Source: Acetobacterium woodii DSM 1030 (lineage in GTDB: Bacteria > Bacillota > Clostridia > Eubacteriales > Eubacteriaceae). Taken from it: 64,000 nt of DNA. Positions 1 through 12,205 of the stretch are shown one piece after another. Position numbers and translations under genes: made by a program. The stretch lies in NCBI RefSeq assembly GCF_000247605.1, contig NC_016894.1:2841732-2905731 (forward strand), in the 5' to 3' direction. A model generated the notes under the pieces. It was not told the origin of the DNA. It searched no databases and worked only from the letters and a program-made list of their open reading frames with translations. The first letter of the stretch is position 1, and each line of letters starts with the position of its first letter.

Positions 1-134
1 AATGTTAATAAAATTCGATGAATAGCTTGTTTGCGGCTGCCGACTTGAAGACCGACATTATCCCAATCTTCGGCTATTTTAGGCGGTGCGACGATTTCAA
101 CCGCCTGCATGATTTGACTTAATTTGATAGACAT
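1..134 (-). CDS. Nif3-like dinuclear metal-centre protein (N-terminal part)
   Basis: The 44 readable N-terminal residues begin MSIKLSQIMQAVEIVAP and contain EDWDNVGLQVGS, the signature of the Nif3/YqfO family (annotated as GTP cyclohydrolase I type 2-like, hexameric, two-metal site). The gene runs off the left edge, so the metal-binding histidines are not visible. Its ATG lies inside the end of trmK (16-base overlap), the TrmK-Nif3 pairing common in Firmicutes, which implies translational coupling. The biological role of the family is not settled. Confidence 0.85.
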   Translation of the reverse strand, partial: MSIKLSQIMQAVEIVAPPKIAEDWDNVGLQVGSRKQAIHRILLT

Positions 135-820
135 TTTTTAACCTCATTTAGTTTTTCTATAAACTGGCTACTGACAGCAAATTGTTGTTTAGCAACAGCT
201 GTCGTTTTCCCTTGTGTATTTAGGACAATTTTATTTTCCAAATAAATCTTACGATCGATTAAAGCTTTTAGCAAGGGATGCTGATGTTGATCATATTCAA
301 AACCTAATTCATATTCCAACGGATTGCTGATAACCATTTCTCCTGGTACGACCACCATGATTTCATAGATGCGTTCCATTTCCTGACATAAGTCTTCCTT
401 GATGATGCGATATCCCCGCTGTTCCAGATATTTTCGCAGCACAGCCTGGTTATTCATCGGTTGCAGCACCAGTTTTTTCATTTTCAGTGCTACCTGTCGA
501 TCCCTTTCCAACAAATCCCGAATCAGCAGTCCGCCCATTCCCGCCATTACCACAGCTTGTACCTCGCCCGGTTGAAGCACAGAAAGACCCGAACCAAGTC
601 GGGTCTCAATCAGTTTTTCTAATTTAAAATCGGCAATAATTTTTTCTGCCTTTTTCAGCGGTTTAGCATTTATATCGCTGGCAATTGCAAAATCCACCTG
701 ACCCGCTGCCACCAGTGAAACCGGCAGATAACCATGATCTGTTCCGATATCTGCCATTGTTTTTACTCCGGCAACGCAATTACCAATAACCGCTAACCGA
801 GGACTTAACTTGATCTTCAT
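119..820 (-). CDS. trmK: tRNA (adenine(22)-N1)-methyltransferase TrmK
   Basis: A 233-residue class I SAM-dependent methyltransferase. SAM motif I is near residues 24-40 (MADIGTDHGYLPVSLVAAG), followed by ASDINAKPLKKAEK, VVMAGMGGLLIRDLL and LVLQPMNNQAVLRKYL, the typical TrmK (YqfN) series with its DIGTDHGYLP motif. The family methylates N1 of A22 in tRNA. The start lies one base after the rpoD stop and has no strong ribosome binding site of its own, so translation is probably coupled to rpoD. The 3' end overlaps the nif3-like gene. Confidence 0.93.
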   Translation of the reverse strand: MKIKLSPRLAVIGNCVAGVKTMADIGTDHGYLPVSLVAAGQVDFAIASDINAKPLKKAEKIIADFKLEKLIETRLGSGLSVLQPGEVQAVVMAGMGGLLIRDLLERDRQVALKMKKLVLQPMNNQAVLRKYLEQRGYRIIKEDLCQEMERIYEIMVVVPGEMVISNPLEYELGFEYDQHQHPLLKALIDRKIYLENKIVLNTQGKTTAVAKQQFAVSSQFIEKLNEVKKCLSN

Positions 821-821
821 T

Positions 822-1970
822 TTAGGTTAAATAATCCTTTAATTTTTTACTGCGGCTGGGATGTCTCAGTTTTCGTAATGCTTTGGCTTCAATCTGACGA
901 ATTCGTTCCCGGGTAACGTTAAACTCTTTCCCTACTTCTTCCAGTGTTCGCGCTCTGCCGTCATCTAAGCCAAAACGCAACCGCAGCACTTTTTCCTCGC
1001 GTTCGGTAAGGGTATTTAAGACTTCAATCAGTTGCTCTTTCAATAAGGCATAAGATGCCGCTTCGGCCGGTGCCGGAGCGTCTTCATCGGGAATAAAATC
1101 ACCCAAATGACTATCTTCTTCTTCTCCGATTGGTGTTTCAAGCGAAACCGGGTCCTGGGCAATTTTTTGAATCTCTCTAACTTTTTCTTCCGAAAAGCCC
1201 ATTTCTTTACCAATTTCAGCCGGAGTTGGTTCGCGTCCATATTCCTGGAGTAATTGTCGCGATACGCGAATCAACTTATTAATGGTCTCCACCATATGAA
1301 CCGGGATTCGAATCGTTCTGGCCTGATCGGCGATAGCTCGTGTAATCGCCTGTCTGATCCACCAAGTCGCATAGGTACTAAATTTAAATCCTTTGGTATA
1401 ATCAAATTTCTCAACTGCTTTAATCAAGCCGAGATTGCCTTCCTGAATTAAATCTAAAAAAGACATGCCCCGACCAACATAACGTTTGGCAATACTGACC
1501 ACCAAACGAAGATTTGCTTCCGCCAGTTCTTTTTTGGCCGAATCATCACCCGCTTCCATCCGCTTGGCTAAAGCCATTTCCTGATCACCGGTCAACAATG
1601 GCACCTTGCCAATTTCTTTAAGATAAAGTCGAACCGGATCATTAACACTGACGGAGTCAGCCAGTTCAAGTTCTTTTTGATTTTCTTCTTCTAACTCGGC
1701 AGCTTCTAAAGCTTCCATCTCAAGATCTGAAAAAGAAATTTCAATGCCCTCTTTTTGGAGGAATAAATAAATGGAATCAATTTCTTCCGGATCAAGATCA
1801 ACCTTTTCCAGGATTTCTTCAAAATCATGATTATTCAAACTTCCTTTAGTTTTACCGCGTTTTAAAAGTTGTTGTACTTCCGGCATCAAATCTATCGGAA
1901 CTTTTTCAATTTCAACGTCATCGTCATCAATAATTGTGATAACTTCTTTTCTTACTTTTTCTGGCTTCAT
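822..1970 (-). CDS. rpoD: Primary sigma factor RpoD (SigA)
   Basis: A 382-residue group 1 sigma-70. An acidic N-terminal region 1.1 (about residues 1-100) is followed by region 1.2 ([16 protein letters not shown], from residue 111), region 2 with the -10 recognition helix ([20 protein letters not shown]), region 3, and region 4.2 ([20 protein letters not shown]) that reads the -35 element. The length is like Bacillus SigA. GGGAGG lies 7 bases before the ATG, inside the end of dnaG, giving the classic dnaG-rpoD order. It should direct most of the TTGACA/TATAAT-type promoters listed here. Confidence 0.97.
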   Translation of the reverse strand: MKPEKVRKEVITIIDDDDVEIEKVPIDLMPEVQQLLKRGKTKGSLNNHDFEEILEKVDLDPEEIDSIYLFLQKEGIEISFSDLEMEALEAAELEEENQKELELADSVSVNDPVRLYLKEIGKVPLLTGDQEMALAKRMEAGDDSAKKELAEANLRLVVSIAKRYVGRGMSFLDLIQEGNLGLIKAVEKFDYTKGFKFSTYATWWIRQAITRAIADQARTIRIPVHMVETINKLIRVSRQLLQEYGREPTPAEIGKEMGFSEEKVREIQKIAQDPVSLETPIGEEEDSHLGDFIPDEDAPAPAEAASYALLKEQLIEVLNTLTEREEKVLRLRFGLDDGRARTLEEVGKEFNVTRERIRQIEAKALRKLRHPSRSKKLKDYLT

Positions 1971-1971
1971 C

Positions 1972-3753
1972 TTAGTGCCTCCCGTTTTCTTTCATCATTT
2001 TCTTAATTTCTATAAATTGATTGGTAAGCCTGGCCACTGCATCGTCATTGCCATTGGCTGATTCTCTTTTAATTTGTTCAGACAGCCCTTCGAGTTGGGC
2101 TTTATTATAAAAACGCTTCATTATTTCCAAAGCATCTTGATAATCCAACCGGGAGACCTCTTCGTCATTCATCATAAATGCAACTATTCTTTTTACTTCT
2201 TCCGAATCATCAAAATGCGCCATCAGCTGATTTATTTCAACTTTCATCCCTGCTTGACGCTTTTCTAAGACGGCTTGAAGTAATTCTTTATAAAAACGCT
2301 CGGTTAAAAAATCCATTGGGAATTCATCAATCATTTCTTCGGCCCTTAAACAATATCGGACCGCTAATTCTTGAGCCTTTCGATACGCCTTGGGGATCTT
2401 CTGCCCCAATCCATCGTCGTGACTAATATTAAACACAAGCGAATCGTTGCCCGGCGCTTTTGTTTTCGAACGAATCACTTCGCGTCGAATCACTTCCTGG
2501 TTAATGCCAGTTTCACGCGCAACCATTTTGCTGTAATAATCGATCTCCACCGATGTTTCTAACTGCTTTAATATTTTTATTGCTTCTTGTCCATAATGAA
2601 GTTTTCCATCGGTTTGTGAAAGATCATTGTTTCTTTTTAGCAGTTCCAATTCATATTCAACAATTGTTAACGCCTTAGAAACAACTTCATAAAAACCTTT
2701 TTGACCATTTTTTTGGACAAATGAGTCCGGATCTTCATTTGCTGGCAAGCTTAATATTTTAACATTTAAATTACTTTTTTTCAAGATATTCATTGCTTTT
2801 TCGGTTGCCGATTTACCAGCATTATCGCCATCAAAAGCAATAACCACTTCGCTGGCATAACGTTCCAGGATTTTACTATGAAACGGGGTAAAAGCCGTTC
2901 CCAGCGCTGCAACCGTGTTTTTAATGCCTTTTTCATAAAGTGAAATGACATCCATATAACCTTCAACAATAAAAAGCCTGCCATCTTCCATAAAATTTTT
3001 ACAATGATTTAAATTATAAAGTTCATAACTTTTAGAAAAAATGGAAGTTTCGGGAGAATTGAGATATTTGGGACCATTTTGTTCGGTTGTCATTAAGCGA
3101 CCCCCAAATCCAACAATCTGCCCCCTCGGATTCACAATGGGAAACATGATTCGACTGCGGAATCGATCATAATAGCGTTTGTTTTCAGAAACCAATGTCA
3201 ACCCGGAATCCAACAATTCATCTCTTGTAAATCCTTTACCGTTAAGAAAATCCGTTAGACTGCTCCACTCTTCGGTCGCATATCCCAGACCAAATTCTCT
3301 GATAATTTCGTGACTGATCATTCTTTTTTGCAAATATTCCTGCGCTGACCGATTTGTTTTTAAAACTTTATAATAATAATTTGCTGCCTGCCGATGCAAT
3401 TCGTAGAGGCGTTTCTTTTTTTCATAGGCCTGGTGATCTTCCTGCTCATTTTTCGTTTCCGGTAACACCATATTTACCCGTGCCGCCAGAAACTTCAGCG
3501 CATCCACAAACGGAAGTTTTTCCATTTCCATAATAAAGGTAATGACATTACCGCCTACCCCACAACCAAAACAATGATAAAGTTGCTTTTCCCTGGAAAC
3601 TGTAAATGATGCCGTTTTTTCATTGTGAAACGGACATTTTCCCTTGTAAGAATTCCCCGCGCGCTTCAAGGTCATATAACCTGAAGCAACCTCTACAATA
3701 TCATTCGCTTCGATAACAGCCTGTATTTGATCCTCGGAATAATATTTTGTCAT
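1972..3753 (-). CDS. dnaG: DNA primase DnaG
   Basis: A 593-residue primase that makes RNA primers for replication with the DnaB helicase. The N-terminal CHC2 zinc finger lies at residues 40-64 ([11 protein letters not shown], then [10 protein letters not shown]). The TOPRIM core follows with [16 protein letters not shown] (catalytic E) and [14 protein letters not shown] (DxD-type acidic residues). The C-terminal part is the helicase-binding domain. Length and domain order are normal. It is the first gene of the dnaG-rpoD-trmK-nif3 run and is divergent from the small gene at 3975. Confidence 0.97.
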   Translation of the reverse strand: MTKYYSEDQIQAVIEANDIVEVASGYMTLKRAGNSYKGKCPFHNEKTASFTVSREKQLYHCFGCGVGGNVITFIMEMEKLPFVDALKFLAARVNMVLPETKNEQEDHQAYEKKKRLYELHRQAANYYYKVLKTNRSAQEYLQKRMISHEIIREFGLGYATEEWSSLTDFLNGKGFTRDELLDSGLTLVSENKRYYDRFRSRIMFPIVNPRGQIVGFGGRLMTTEQNGPKYLNSPETSIFSKSYELYNLNHCKNFMEDGRLFIVEGYMDVISLYEKGIKNTVAALGTAFTPFHSKILERYASEVVIAFDGDNAGKSATEKAMNILKKSNLNVKILSLPANEDPDSFVQKNGQKGFYEVVSKALTIVEYELELLKRNNDLSQTDGKLHYGQEAIKILKQLETSVEIDYYSKMVARETGINQEVIRREVIRSKTKAPGNDSLVFNISHDDGLGQKIPKAYRKAQELAVRYCLRAEEMIDEFPMDFLTERFYKELLQAVLEKRQAGMKVEINQLMAHFDDSEEVKRIVAFMMNDEEVSRLDYQDALEIMKRFYNKAQLEGLSEQIKRESANGNDDAVARLTNQFIEIKKMMKENGRH

Positions 3754-3906
3754 TTGTGTTTTCCTTCGTTTATCAATAAAGACTTAGACTTTAAGGTCTA
3801 TTATTTCTATTCTAAATAAAATGACATTCTCCTTGTTTTAATATCCTTTATTTTAAAATTTAAACAAAAATAATCTTTCGCCACGCTTTAACCAGCACTT
3901 AAATTG

Positions 3907-3935
3907 TTTACAAAAGCCCTTTATTGGAGTATACT
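3907..3935 (+). promoter_or_regulatory. SigA-type promoter for the small acidic protein gene
   Basis: TTTACA, a 17-base spacer, then TATACT: five of six matches to each consensus hexamer. The predicted transcript starts about 30 bases before the ATG at 3975 and includes its AAGAGG ribosome binding site. Confidence 0.75.
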
Positions 3936-3974
3936 TAAACTAATCATAATATTATTAAGAAAGAGGTGTTTTTT

Positions 3975-4232
3975 ATGGAAAAGAAACGAATTATTGAAGT
4001 AGTTAATGAAAAAGTGAAAGTCGCCAGTTTCGATGATAAAGGTAAAGCTTACCTAAGTATGGCTGATGTCGAAGACGGCCAGATGATTATTGATGTGCTT
4101 GAAGATCTAAAAGTAGACAGCAAATTTAGTTTCGATTTTGATTTAGACAAAATGTTATTAACCGTTTATAATCCCGATGATGACCTTGATGGGTTTGCAA
4201 GAAGACACCCTTCCCCACAAAAATGCAAATAA
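3975..4232 (+). CDS. Small acidic protein of unknown function
   Basis: An 85-residue protein beginning MEKKRIIEVVNEKVKV. I do not recognise a family. It is rich in Asp and Glu in the middle (ADVEDGQMIIDVLEDLK, FSFDFDLDKM) and ends in a basic tail with a final Cys-Lys. It has no signal peptide or membrane segment. The start is the ATG with AAGAGG eight bases upstream; an in-frame GTG nine bases earlier overlaps that site and is not used here. A good promoter precedes it and a terminator follows, so it is a monocistronic unit divergent from dnaG. Alternating beta/alpha patterning suggests a small folded cytosolic domain, but that is only an inference. Confidence 0.8.
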   Translation: MEKKRIIEVVNEKVKVASFDDKGKAYLSMADVEDGQMIIDVLEDLKVDSKFSFDFDLDKMLLTVYNPDDDLDGFARRHPSPQKCK

Positions 4233-4275
4233 TTTTAGTATTATTAAATTCTCCCTTACCTTATCGACATTAAAT

Positions 4276-4329
4276 AAAAAAGAGCCATGATTCAATAATA
4301 AAATATTTTTGAATACCGGCTCTTTTTTT
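4276..4329 (+). terminator. Rho-independent terminator after the small acidic protein gene
   Basis: AAGAGCC (4280-4286) pairs with GGCTCTT (4318-4324), with an inner ATTCAA/TTGAAT stem, and a run of seven T follows. A-runs on the other side let it also work in the opposite direction. Confidence 0.85.
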
Positions 4330-4343
4330 GCGTCGATCACGCT

Positions 4344-4407
4344 GATCTTATGGCAAGATTTAGTACAAATTAAAATGATAATTTGTACTAAATCTTGCCA
4401 TAAGACC
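4344..4407. repeat. Nearly perfect 29-bp inverted repeat (64-base hairpin)
   Basis: Arms 4344-4372 and 4379-4407 are complementary at 28 of 29 positions, with a 6-base loop (AAATGA). There is no T-run on either side, so it is not a standard terminator, and it lies just outside the terminator of the preceding gene. It could be a miniature transposon-like palindrome, an RNase III substrate or a barrier between convergent transcripts. No coding potential is seen. Confidence 0.9.
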
Positions 4408-4425
4408 AATTATACCATCACATAA

Positions 4426-4489
4426 AATACGCAATTACAATTACATTTGCGTATTATTATGCAATTTATATATAATTTGCATAATAATA
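4426..4489. repeat. Two further AT-rich inverted repeats in the same intergenic region
   Basis: AATACGCAA (4426-4434) pairs with TTGCGTATT (4447-4455). A second stem of 13 bp pairs 4452-4464 (TATTATTATGCAA) with 4477-4489. The two stems share four bases, so only one can form at full length. With the neighbouring hairpin and the two flanking terminators they fill the 366-base convergent gap 4233-4598, in which I see no gene. Confidence 0.75.
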
Positions 4490-4535
4490 TAAATACACTT
4501 TTATTTTATCTTATTTTCATTATAAATTAATCAAA

Positions 4536-4585
4536 AAAAGAAACCGAAGCACTGCTGGCAAATACCAGCTGCTTCGGTTTCTTTT
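4536..4585 (-). terminator. Terminator of nifJ
   Basis: A long stem, AAAGAAACCGAAGCA against TGCTTCGGTTTCTTT, with an inner CTGG/CCAG stem, followed on the minus strand by a T-run. It lies 13 bases after the nifJ stop. Confidence 0.9.
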
Positions 4586-4598
4586 AAATATTATTTAA

Positions 4599-8222
<3,624 letters not shown>

Positions 8223-8387
8223 CACTTTATTAAGAGTAATTTTTTGTAGTAAATCGAGTCGTATTTTAGGATACGTTTAGTCGATCTTTATTAGCGTTAC
8301 GCTTTTTAAGTAATTAAACGATTTTTATGTAGATTAGATTCTTTTTGTGAGAGCAGATATCTTTTTAAATTGTTTTTTTAAGCATTC

Positions 8388-8444
8388 ATGCCGAATAAAT
8401 GACTGCAATATCGCGATATCGGTTAAACCAACTTTATCCGGCAT
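8388..8444 (-). terminator. Hairpin downstream of the alanine symporter gene
   Basis: ATGCCGAATAAA (8388-8399) pairs with TTTATCCGGCAT (8433-8444) at 11 of 12 positions, and the loop contains a second palindrome ATATCGCGATAT. On the minus strand the stem is followed by a short A-rich stretch, not a clear T-run. It may act as a 3' end or processing structure. Confidence 0.4.
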
Positions 8445-8466
8445 GTCTTTGATATTTAAAAACTTT

Positions 8467-9891
8467 TTATTTCTTTTTCATTTCTTTAAATGCCATTTTT
8501 TCCGGAATTAAATAATTTTTTTCAAATTCAAAACACTCTTTCGCCGTTACGCCACTTAAAACCAGAAGACTGATCAGATTCGGAATCGCCATCAACCCAT
8601 TCATGGCATCCGATAAATTCCAAACAATTTCCAGAGCCGTCGTTGCTCCCACAAAAACAACCAGGCAATAAAGAACCCGGTAGATGGTCACAGCTATTGG
8701 CGCTTTAATTAAATACTCCAGTGATTTTTCACCATAATATTCCCACCCCAATATGGTTGAAAAGGCAAAAAGAGCAATTCCAACAGTTACAATATAACCA
8801 CCGATCGGTCCCAATGCCGATTGAAAGGCCGCAATGGTAAGATTCGCCCCCATTAACATTTCACCACTGGCGTCCAATGTTCCCAGCGCCCCGGACGAAG
8901 CAATAACGAGACCGGTAATGGTACATACACAAATCGTATCAAAAAAAGTACCAGTCATATTAATATACCCTTGTCGTGAAGGATGGTCGGTTTTTGCAGC
9001 CGCTGCAGCAATTGGAGCCGAACCTAAACCTGCTTCATTCGAAAATACGCCGCGGGCAACGCCCCAACGCATCGATGTTAGCATTGACGCAATAATGGTC
9101 CCGCCAACCCCGCCGGCCATCGCTGTCGGTGAAAAGGCCATTGTAAAGATCTCGGCAATACCAGCCGGGATGTTTTCAAAATTGATGATAATGACAAGCA
9201 GTGCTGTTAAAACATAAAAAACCGCCATAAACGGTACGATCACGCCAGCTACTTTTCCAATACTCTTAATGCCCCCAAGAATAACCAAAAAGGCCAGCGA
9301 CATCAAAATCAGTCCGCTAATCCAGGTAGGCACGCCAAAAGAACCCTGGACAGCACTCGCAATTGAGTTCGCCTGAGTCATATTGCCAATCCCAAAAGAT
9401 GCTACGGTCGCAAATAATGAAAATAAAAAAGCCAGTGTCAAACCGATTTTTTTATTCTTGAAACCATTTTTCATCGCGTACATCGGACCACCAGCCATTT
9501 CCCCTTTGGCATTGGTTTCCCGATATTTAACAGCCAGAACGCTTTCCGCATATTTGGTTGAAAGACCAAACAACGCACTAATCCACATCCAGACTAAAGC
9601 CCCCGGACCGCCCAAGACCATCGCGGTTGCAACCCCAACAATATTCCCGGTGCCAATGGTCGCCGCCAACGCTGTCATCAGCGATTGAAAAGGTGAAATG
9701 TCCCCGCTGGAACTATCTTTTTTCGACTTATCCGATTTGGTGAACACTGATTTTAATGCAAACCCCAGATTGATCCATGGTTTGAATTTTAAACGTATGG
9801 TTAAGAAGATCCCTGTTCCCATTAGCAACGCCAACATAACTGGACCCCAAACAAAATTATTAACAGCTGAAATGATATCCGAAAAATTCAT
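8467..9891 (-). CDS. Sodium/alanine (glycine) symporter, AGCS family
   Basis: A 474-residue polytopic membrane protein with about ten hydrophobic segments. Family marks are the N-terminal NNFVWGPVMLALLMGTG, the TALAATIGTGNIVGVATA loop, GPMYAMKNGFKNK and GVARGVFSNEAGLGSAPIA. AGCS carriers (AlsT/DagA/AgcS) import alanine or glycine with Na+. The gene lies downstream of alanine dehydrogenase in the same direction, with a hairpin but no clear terminator between them, so the three genes lrp-ald-symporter probably form an alanine-use module. Substrate preference (Ala versus Gly) cannot be read from the sequence. Confidence 0.93.
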   Translation of the reverse strand: MNFSDIISAVNNFVWGPVMLALLMGTGIFLTIRLKFKPWINLGFALKSVFTKSDKSKKDSSSGDISPFQSLMTALAATIGTGNIVGVATAMVLGGPGALVWMWISALFGLSTKYAESVLAVKYRETNAKGEMAGGPMYAMKNGFKNKKIGLTLAFLFSLFATVASFGIGNMTQANSIASAVQGSFGVPTWISGLILMSLAFLVILGGIKSIGKVAGVIVPFMAVFYVLTALLVIIINFENIPAGIAEIFTMAFSPTAMAGGVGGTIIASMLTSMRWGVARGVFSNEAGLGSAPIAAAAAKTDHPSRQGYINMTGTFFDTICVCTITGLVIASSGALGTLDASGEMLMGANLTIAAFQSALGPIGGYIVTVGIALFAFSTILGWEYYGEKSLEYLIKAPIAVTIYRVLYCLVVFVGATTALEIVWNLSDAMNGLMAIPNLISLLVLSGVTAKECFEFEKNYLIPEKMAFKEMKKK

Positions 9892-9956
9892 ATTGCCCCC
9901 TTTAAATTTAAAAGATAGTGTTATCGTTTACACTTCTGTTCGAAAATTTACATAAT

Positions 9957-9994
9957 TAAGGGTTTCACCATTACTTGAAATAGTGTCACCCTTA
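9957..9994 (-). promoter_or_regulatory. Intercistronic hairpin between ald and the alanine symporter gene
   Basis: Outer stem TAAGGGT/ACCCTTA (9957-9963 with 9988-9994) and an inner stem CACTATT/AATGGTG on the minus strand. No T-run follows, so it is more likely a processing or attenuation structure than a full terminator. Confidence 0.5.
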
Positions 9995-10066
9995 TTATCT
10001 GTACCTTAGAGCTAAATTTTATGTCACATCTTTACGTTTTCAGTTTGTTTTTATTTGTTTCTGACC

Positions 10067-11182
10067 CTACAGTAGTTCTTCGGCCGGAACGTACTCTTTA
10101 TTTAATCCATCAGCTACCGCTTTATAAGTAACATGGCCCTTATACGTATTTAATCCCAACAACAATGCCGGATCATCTTTCATTGCTGCTTCAGCACCCT
10201 TATTAACAATATCAAGCAAATAAGGTAAGGTCGAACCCGTTAAAGCATAAGTTGATGTCTTTGGTACCGCACCGGGCATATTAGCAACTGAGTAATGAAT
10301 AACACCATGCTTTTCAAAACAAGGATTATCATGCGTTGTGCTATGATCGATGGTTTCCACTGATCCGCCCTGATCAATGGCAACATCAACAATAACCGAA
10401 CCCTTTTTCATGTCTTTTACCATCTCTTCGGAAACAAGTTTAGGCGCTTTTGCTCCGGCCACCAAAACACCGCTGATAAGCAGGTCGGATTTTTTAGTTA
10501 ATTGGGCCATATTATAAGGATTGCTCACTAATGTTGAGACCCGACCATTAAATACGTCATCGACATAGGTTAATCGTGGTTTGCTAATATCAATAACGGT
10601 AACATGGGCGCCTAAACCAACTGCCATTTTAGCAGCATTCATGCCCACTGTACCAGCCCCGATAATTGTCACTTCAGCTGGTAATACGCCGGTAACGCCG
10701 CCTAATAACATACCAACCCCACCATGATAACGCTGTAGCATTGTGGCCCCAACCTGGACTGACATTCTTCCCGCAACTTCACTCATTGGGATTAACAAAG
10801 GCAATGCCCCATTCGCTAATTGAACCGTTTCATAAGCAATGGCGGTAATTTTTTTCTTAATTAATATATCTGTTAATGGCAGGTTTGGTGCAAGATGCAG
10901 ATAGGTAAATAAAGTTTGTCCTTCTTTCATTAACGCATACTCGGATTCGATCGGTTCTTTAACTTTTACAATGATATCGGATTGGGCAAATACTTCTTTT
11001 GCCTGTTGCAGGATTAAGGCGCCTTCTGCCAGATATTCGCTATCTTCGATTCCACTTTCAATACCGGCCCCAGTTTCTACTAAAACTTTATGACCACTTT
11101 TTATTAACGCGTGAACACCAGCCGGAGTTACAGAAACACGAGATTCATTATTTTTAATTTCTTTAGGAATACCTACAATCAT
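10067..11182 (-). CDS. ald: Alanine dehydrogenase
   Basis: A 371-residue NAD-dependent alanine dehydrogenase (L-alanine + NAD+ to pyruvate + NH3 + NADH). It begins MIVGIPKEIKNNESRVSVTP (substrate-binding Arg and Lys region), then TLFTYLHLA, and the NAD-binding ATIIGAGTVGMNAAKMA-like segment near residue 170, VIDVAIDQGG and HYSVANMPGAVP. The start is the ATG with GGAGG eight bases upstream; an in-frame start 78 bases earlier would add a tail foreign to the family. It lies 58 bases after the Lrp regulator, which probably senses alanine, and before an alanine symporter. Confidence 0.96.
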   Translation of the reverse strand: MIVGIPKEIKNNESRVSVTPAGVHALIKSGHKVLVETGAGIESGIEDSEYLAEGALILQQAKEVFAQSDIIVKVKEPIESEYALMKEGQTLFTYLHLAPNLPLTDILIKKKITAIAYETVQLANGALPLLIPMSEVAGRMSVQVGATMLQRYHGGVGMLLGGVTGVLPAEVTIIGAGTVGMNAAKMAVGLGAHVTVIDISKPRLTYVDDVFNGRVSTLVSNPYNMAQLTKKSDLLISGVLVAGAKAPKLVSEEMVKDMKKGSVIVDVAIDQGGSVETIDHSTTHDNPCFEKHGVIHYSVANMPGAVPKTSTYALTGSTLPYLLDIVNKGAEAAMKDDPALLLGLNTYKGHVTYKAVADGLNKEYVPAEELL

Positions 11183-11240
11183 GATAAAACCTCCAAATTT
11201 TTTAGTTTTTAAATTTTGGGACAGGTAATTTAACAGCCAC

Positions 11241-11702
11241 TTATATTTCCATCCCTTCATAAGGGGGAATGGAATAGGTGTTTTTGACAGTTGACAAGGT
11301 TACAATTGTTTTCGTTTTCTGCACCCCGGGAACCGTTTTAATCCGATTTAAAACAACTTCCAAACTTTGTGTATCTTCAGTAATAATTTTAATTAAATAA
11401 TCAAAATCTCCGGCCAGATAACTACATTCGATAATTTCATTCTCTTTTTCTACCAAAGCGACAAAACCTTCGATATAATTAGGATGCTTAAGCGAAACGA
11501 ACATATAAGCAACCAGATTTTTTTTCATCTTTTGAGCAGACAGAATAATGGTATACTTTTGAATAATCCCCGTAGAATCCAACTTTTTTAATCGTTCACT
11601 GATTGCAGGTACCGACAAACTTACTTCGTTTGCAATTTGCGATGCTGTCACTCTGGCATTTTGCTGCAATAGTTTTAGGATTTCAATATCAATTGAATCC
11701 AT
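11241..11702 (-). CDS. Lrp/AsnC-family transcriptional regulator
   Basis: A 153-residue protein with an N-terminal winged helix (MDSIDIEILKLLQQNARVTA, then VSLSVPAISERLKKLDSTGI as recognition helix) and a C-terminal RAM ligand-binding domain (SYLAGDFDYLIKIIT). This family binds amino acids and regulates their metabolism. Its position directly before ald and the alanine symporter suggests that it is an AlaR/AldR-like sensor of alanine. AAAGGAG precedes the ATG. Confidence 0.93.
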   Translation of the reverse strand: MDSIDIEILKLLQQNARVTASQIANEVSLSVPAISERLKKLDSTGIIQKYTIILSAQKMKKNLVAYMFVSLKHPNYIEGFVALVEKENEIIECSYLAGDFDYLIKIITEDTQSLEVVLNRIKTVPGVQKTKTIVTLSTVKNTYSIPPYEGMEI

Positions 11703-11736
11703 AAAAAATCTCCTTTCTATTAAAATTATTGATTTA

Positions 11737-11765
11737 ATTATATCCGAAACTTCAAGTTATTTAAA
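11737..11765 (-). promoter_or_regulatory. Promoter of the lrp-ald unit
   Basis: On the minus strand TTTAAA, 17 bases, TATAAT, ending 35 bases before the lrp ATG. Confidence 0.6.
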
Positions 11766-11931
11766 CGTTTTCATATGATTGCCGAATAACTTTCCGTAAA
11801 TTTAACGATATTCCTTAAATGTTTAATCATACCTTACTTTCGATTCGATCGTTCCTTTAAATTTTTTATTCATTTTTTACGAATTAAATGCTGGTTTGAA
11901 TATTAATTAAAAAATCAGACAAAAAAATAGC

Positions 11932-12153
11932 CTTCTCACAAAGGCATTTGAGGTTGTCGATAAACGACCGTACCGACCAATTGTTAATCTGTTGTATGCA
12001 CGCAATTCGTACAGTTGCAATCAAAGCTTTAGCTGTAGATAACCTTTTCGCGGCAACTGTTCGCCTTGAGGCACACAACATGATCGAACAATTGTCGGTA
12101 CTACGTTATCTTTTTTGACAGTCTGAAATGCCTTCTCGCAAAGGCATTTCAGA
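11932..12153. repeat. Long imperfect inverted repeat, copy 1 of an intergenic hairpin family
   Basis: This 222-base segment folds on itself. GTACCGACCAATTGTT (about 11970) pairs with AACAATTGTCGGTAC (about 12088-12102), GATAA (11959) with TTATC (12106-12110), and TACAGTTGC with GCAACTGTTCG nearer the loop. The outer edges carry AAGGCATTT-containing hairpins (right one TGAAATGCCTT/AAGGCATTTCA, about 12126-12153). It shares AACTGTTCGCCT with the element at 33690 and CCGANNAATTGTTAATCT with the one at 32738. It lies in the 503-base gap 11703-12205, downstream of pap. The 65-codon frame inside is an accident of the repeat. Confidence 0.8.
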
Positions 12154-12205
12154 TCGATTATTTGGTTCTAAACGATATTGTTAAGTAACTTCCATTTTAT
12201 CAAAC

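Noticed and set aside
8834-9217. Plus-strand open frame of 127 codons inside the alanine symporter gene
   Set aside because: Antisense to a clear membrane-protein gene; no ribosome binding site or family pattern. Similar long antisense frames in pgk, gap, clpB, fliI and cheA are rejected for the same reason.
9892-10066. Glycine riboswitch ahead of the alanine/glycine symporter
   Set aside because: The conserved glycine aptamer blocks are absent; there is only a simple hairpin.
11884-12081. Minus-strand 65-codon open frame downstream of pap
   Set aside because: It lies wholly inside the long inverted repeat 11932-12153, has no ribosome binding site and has odd composition; it follows from the repeat.
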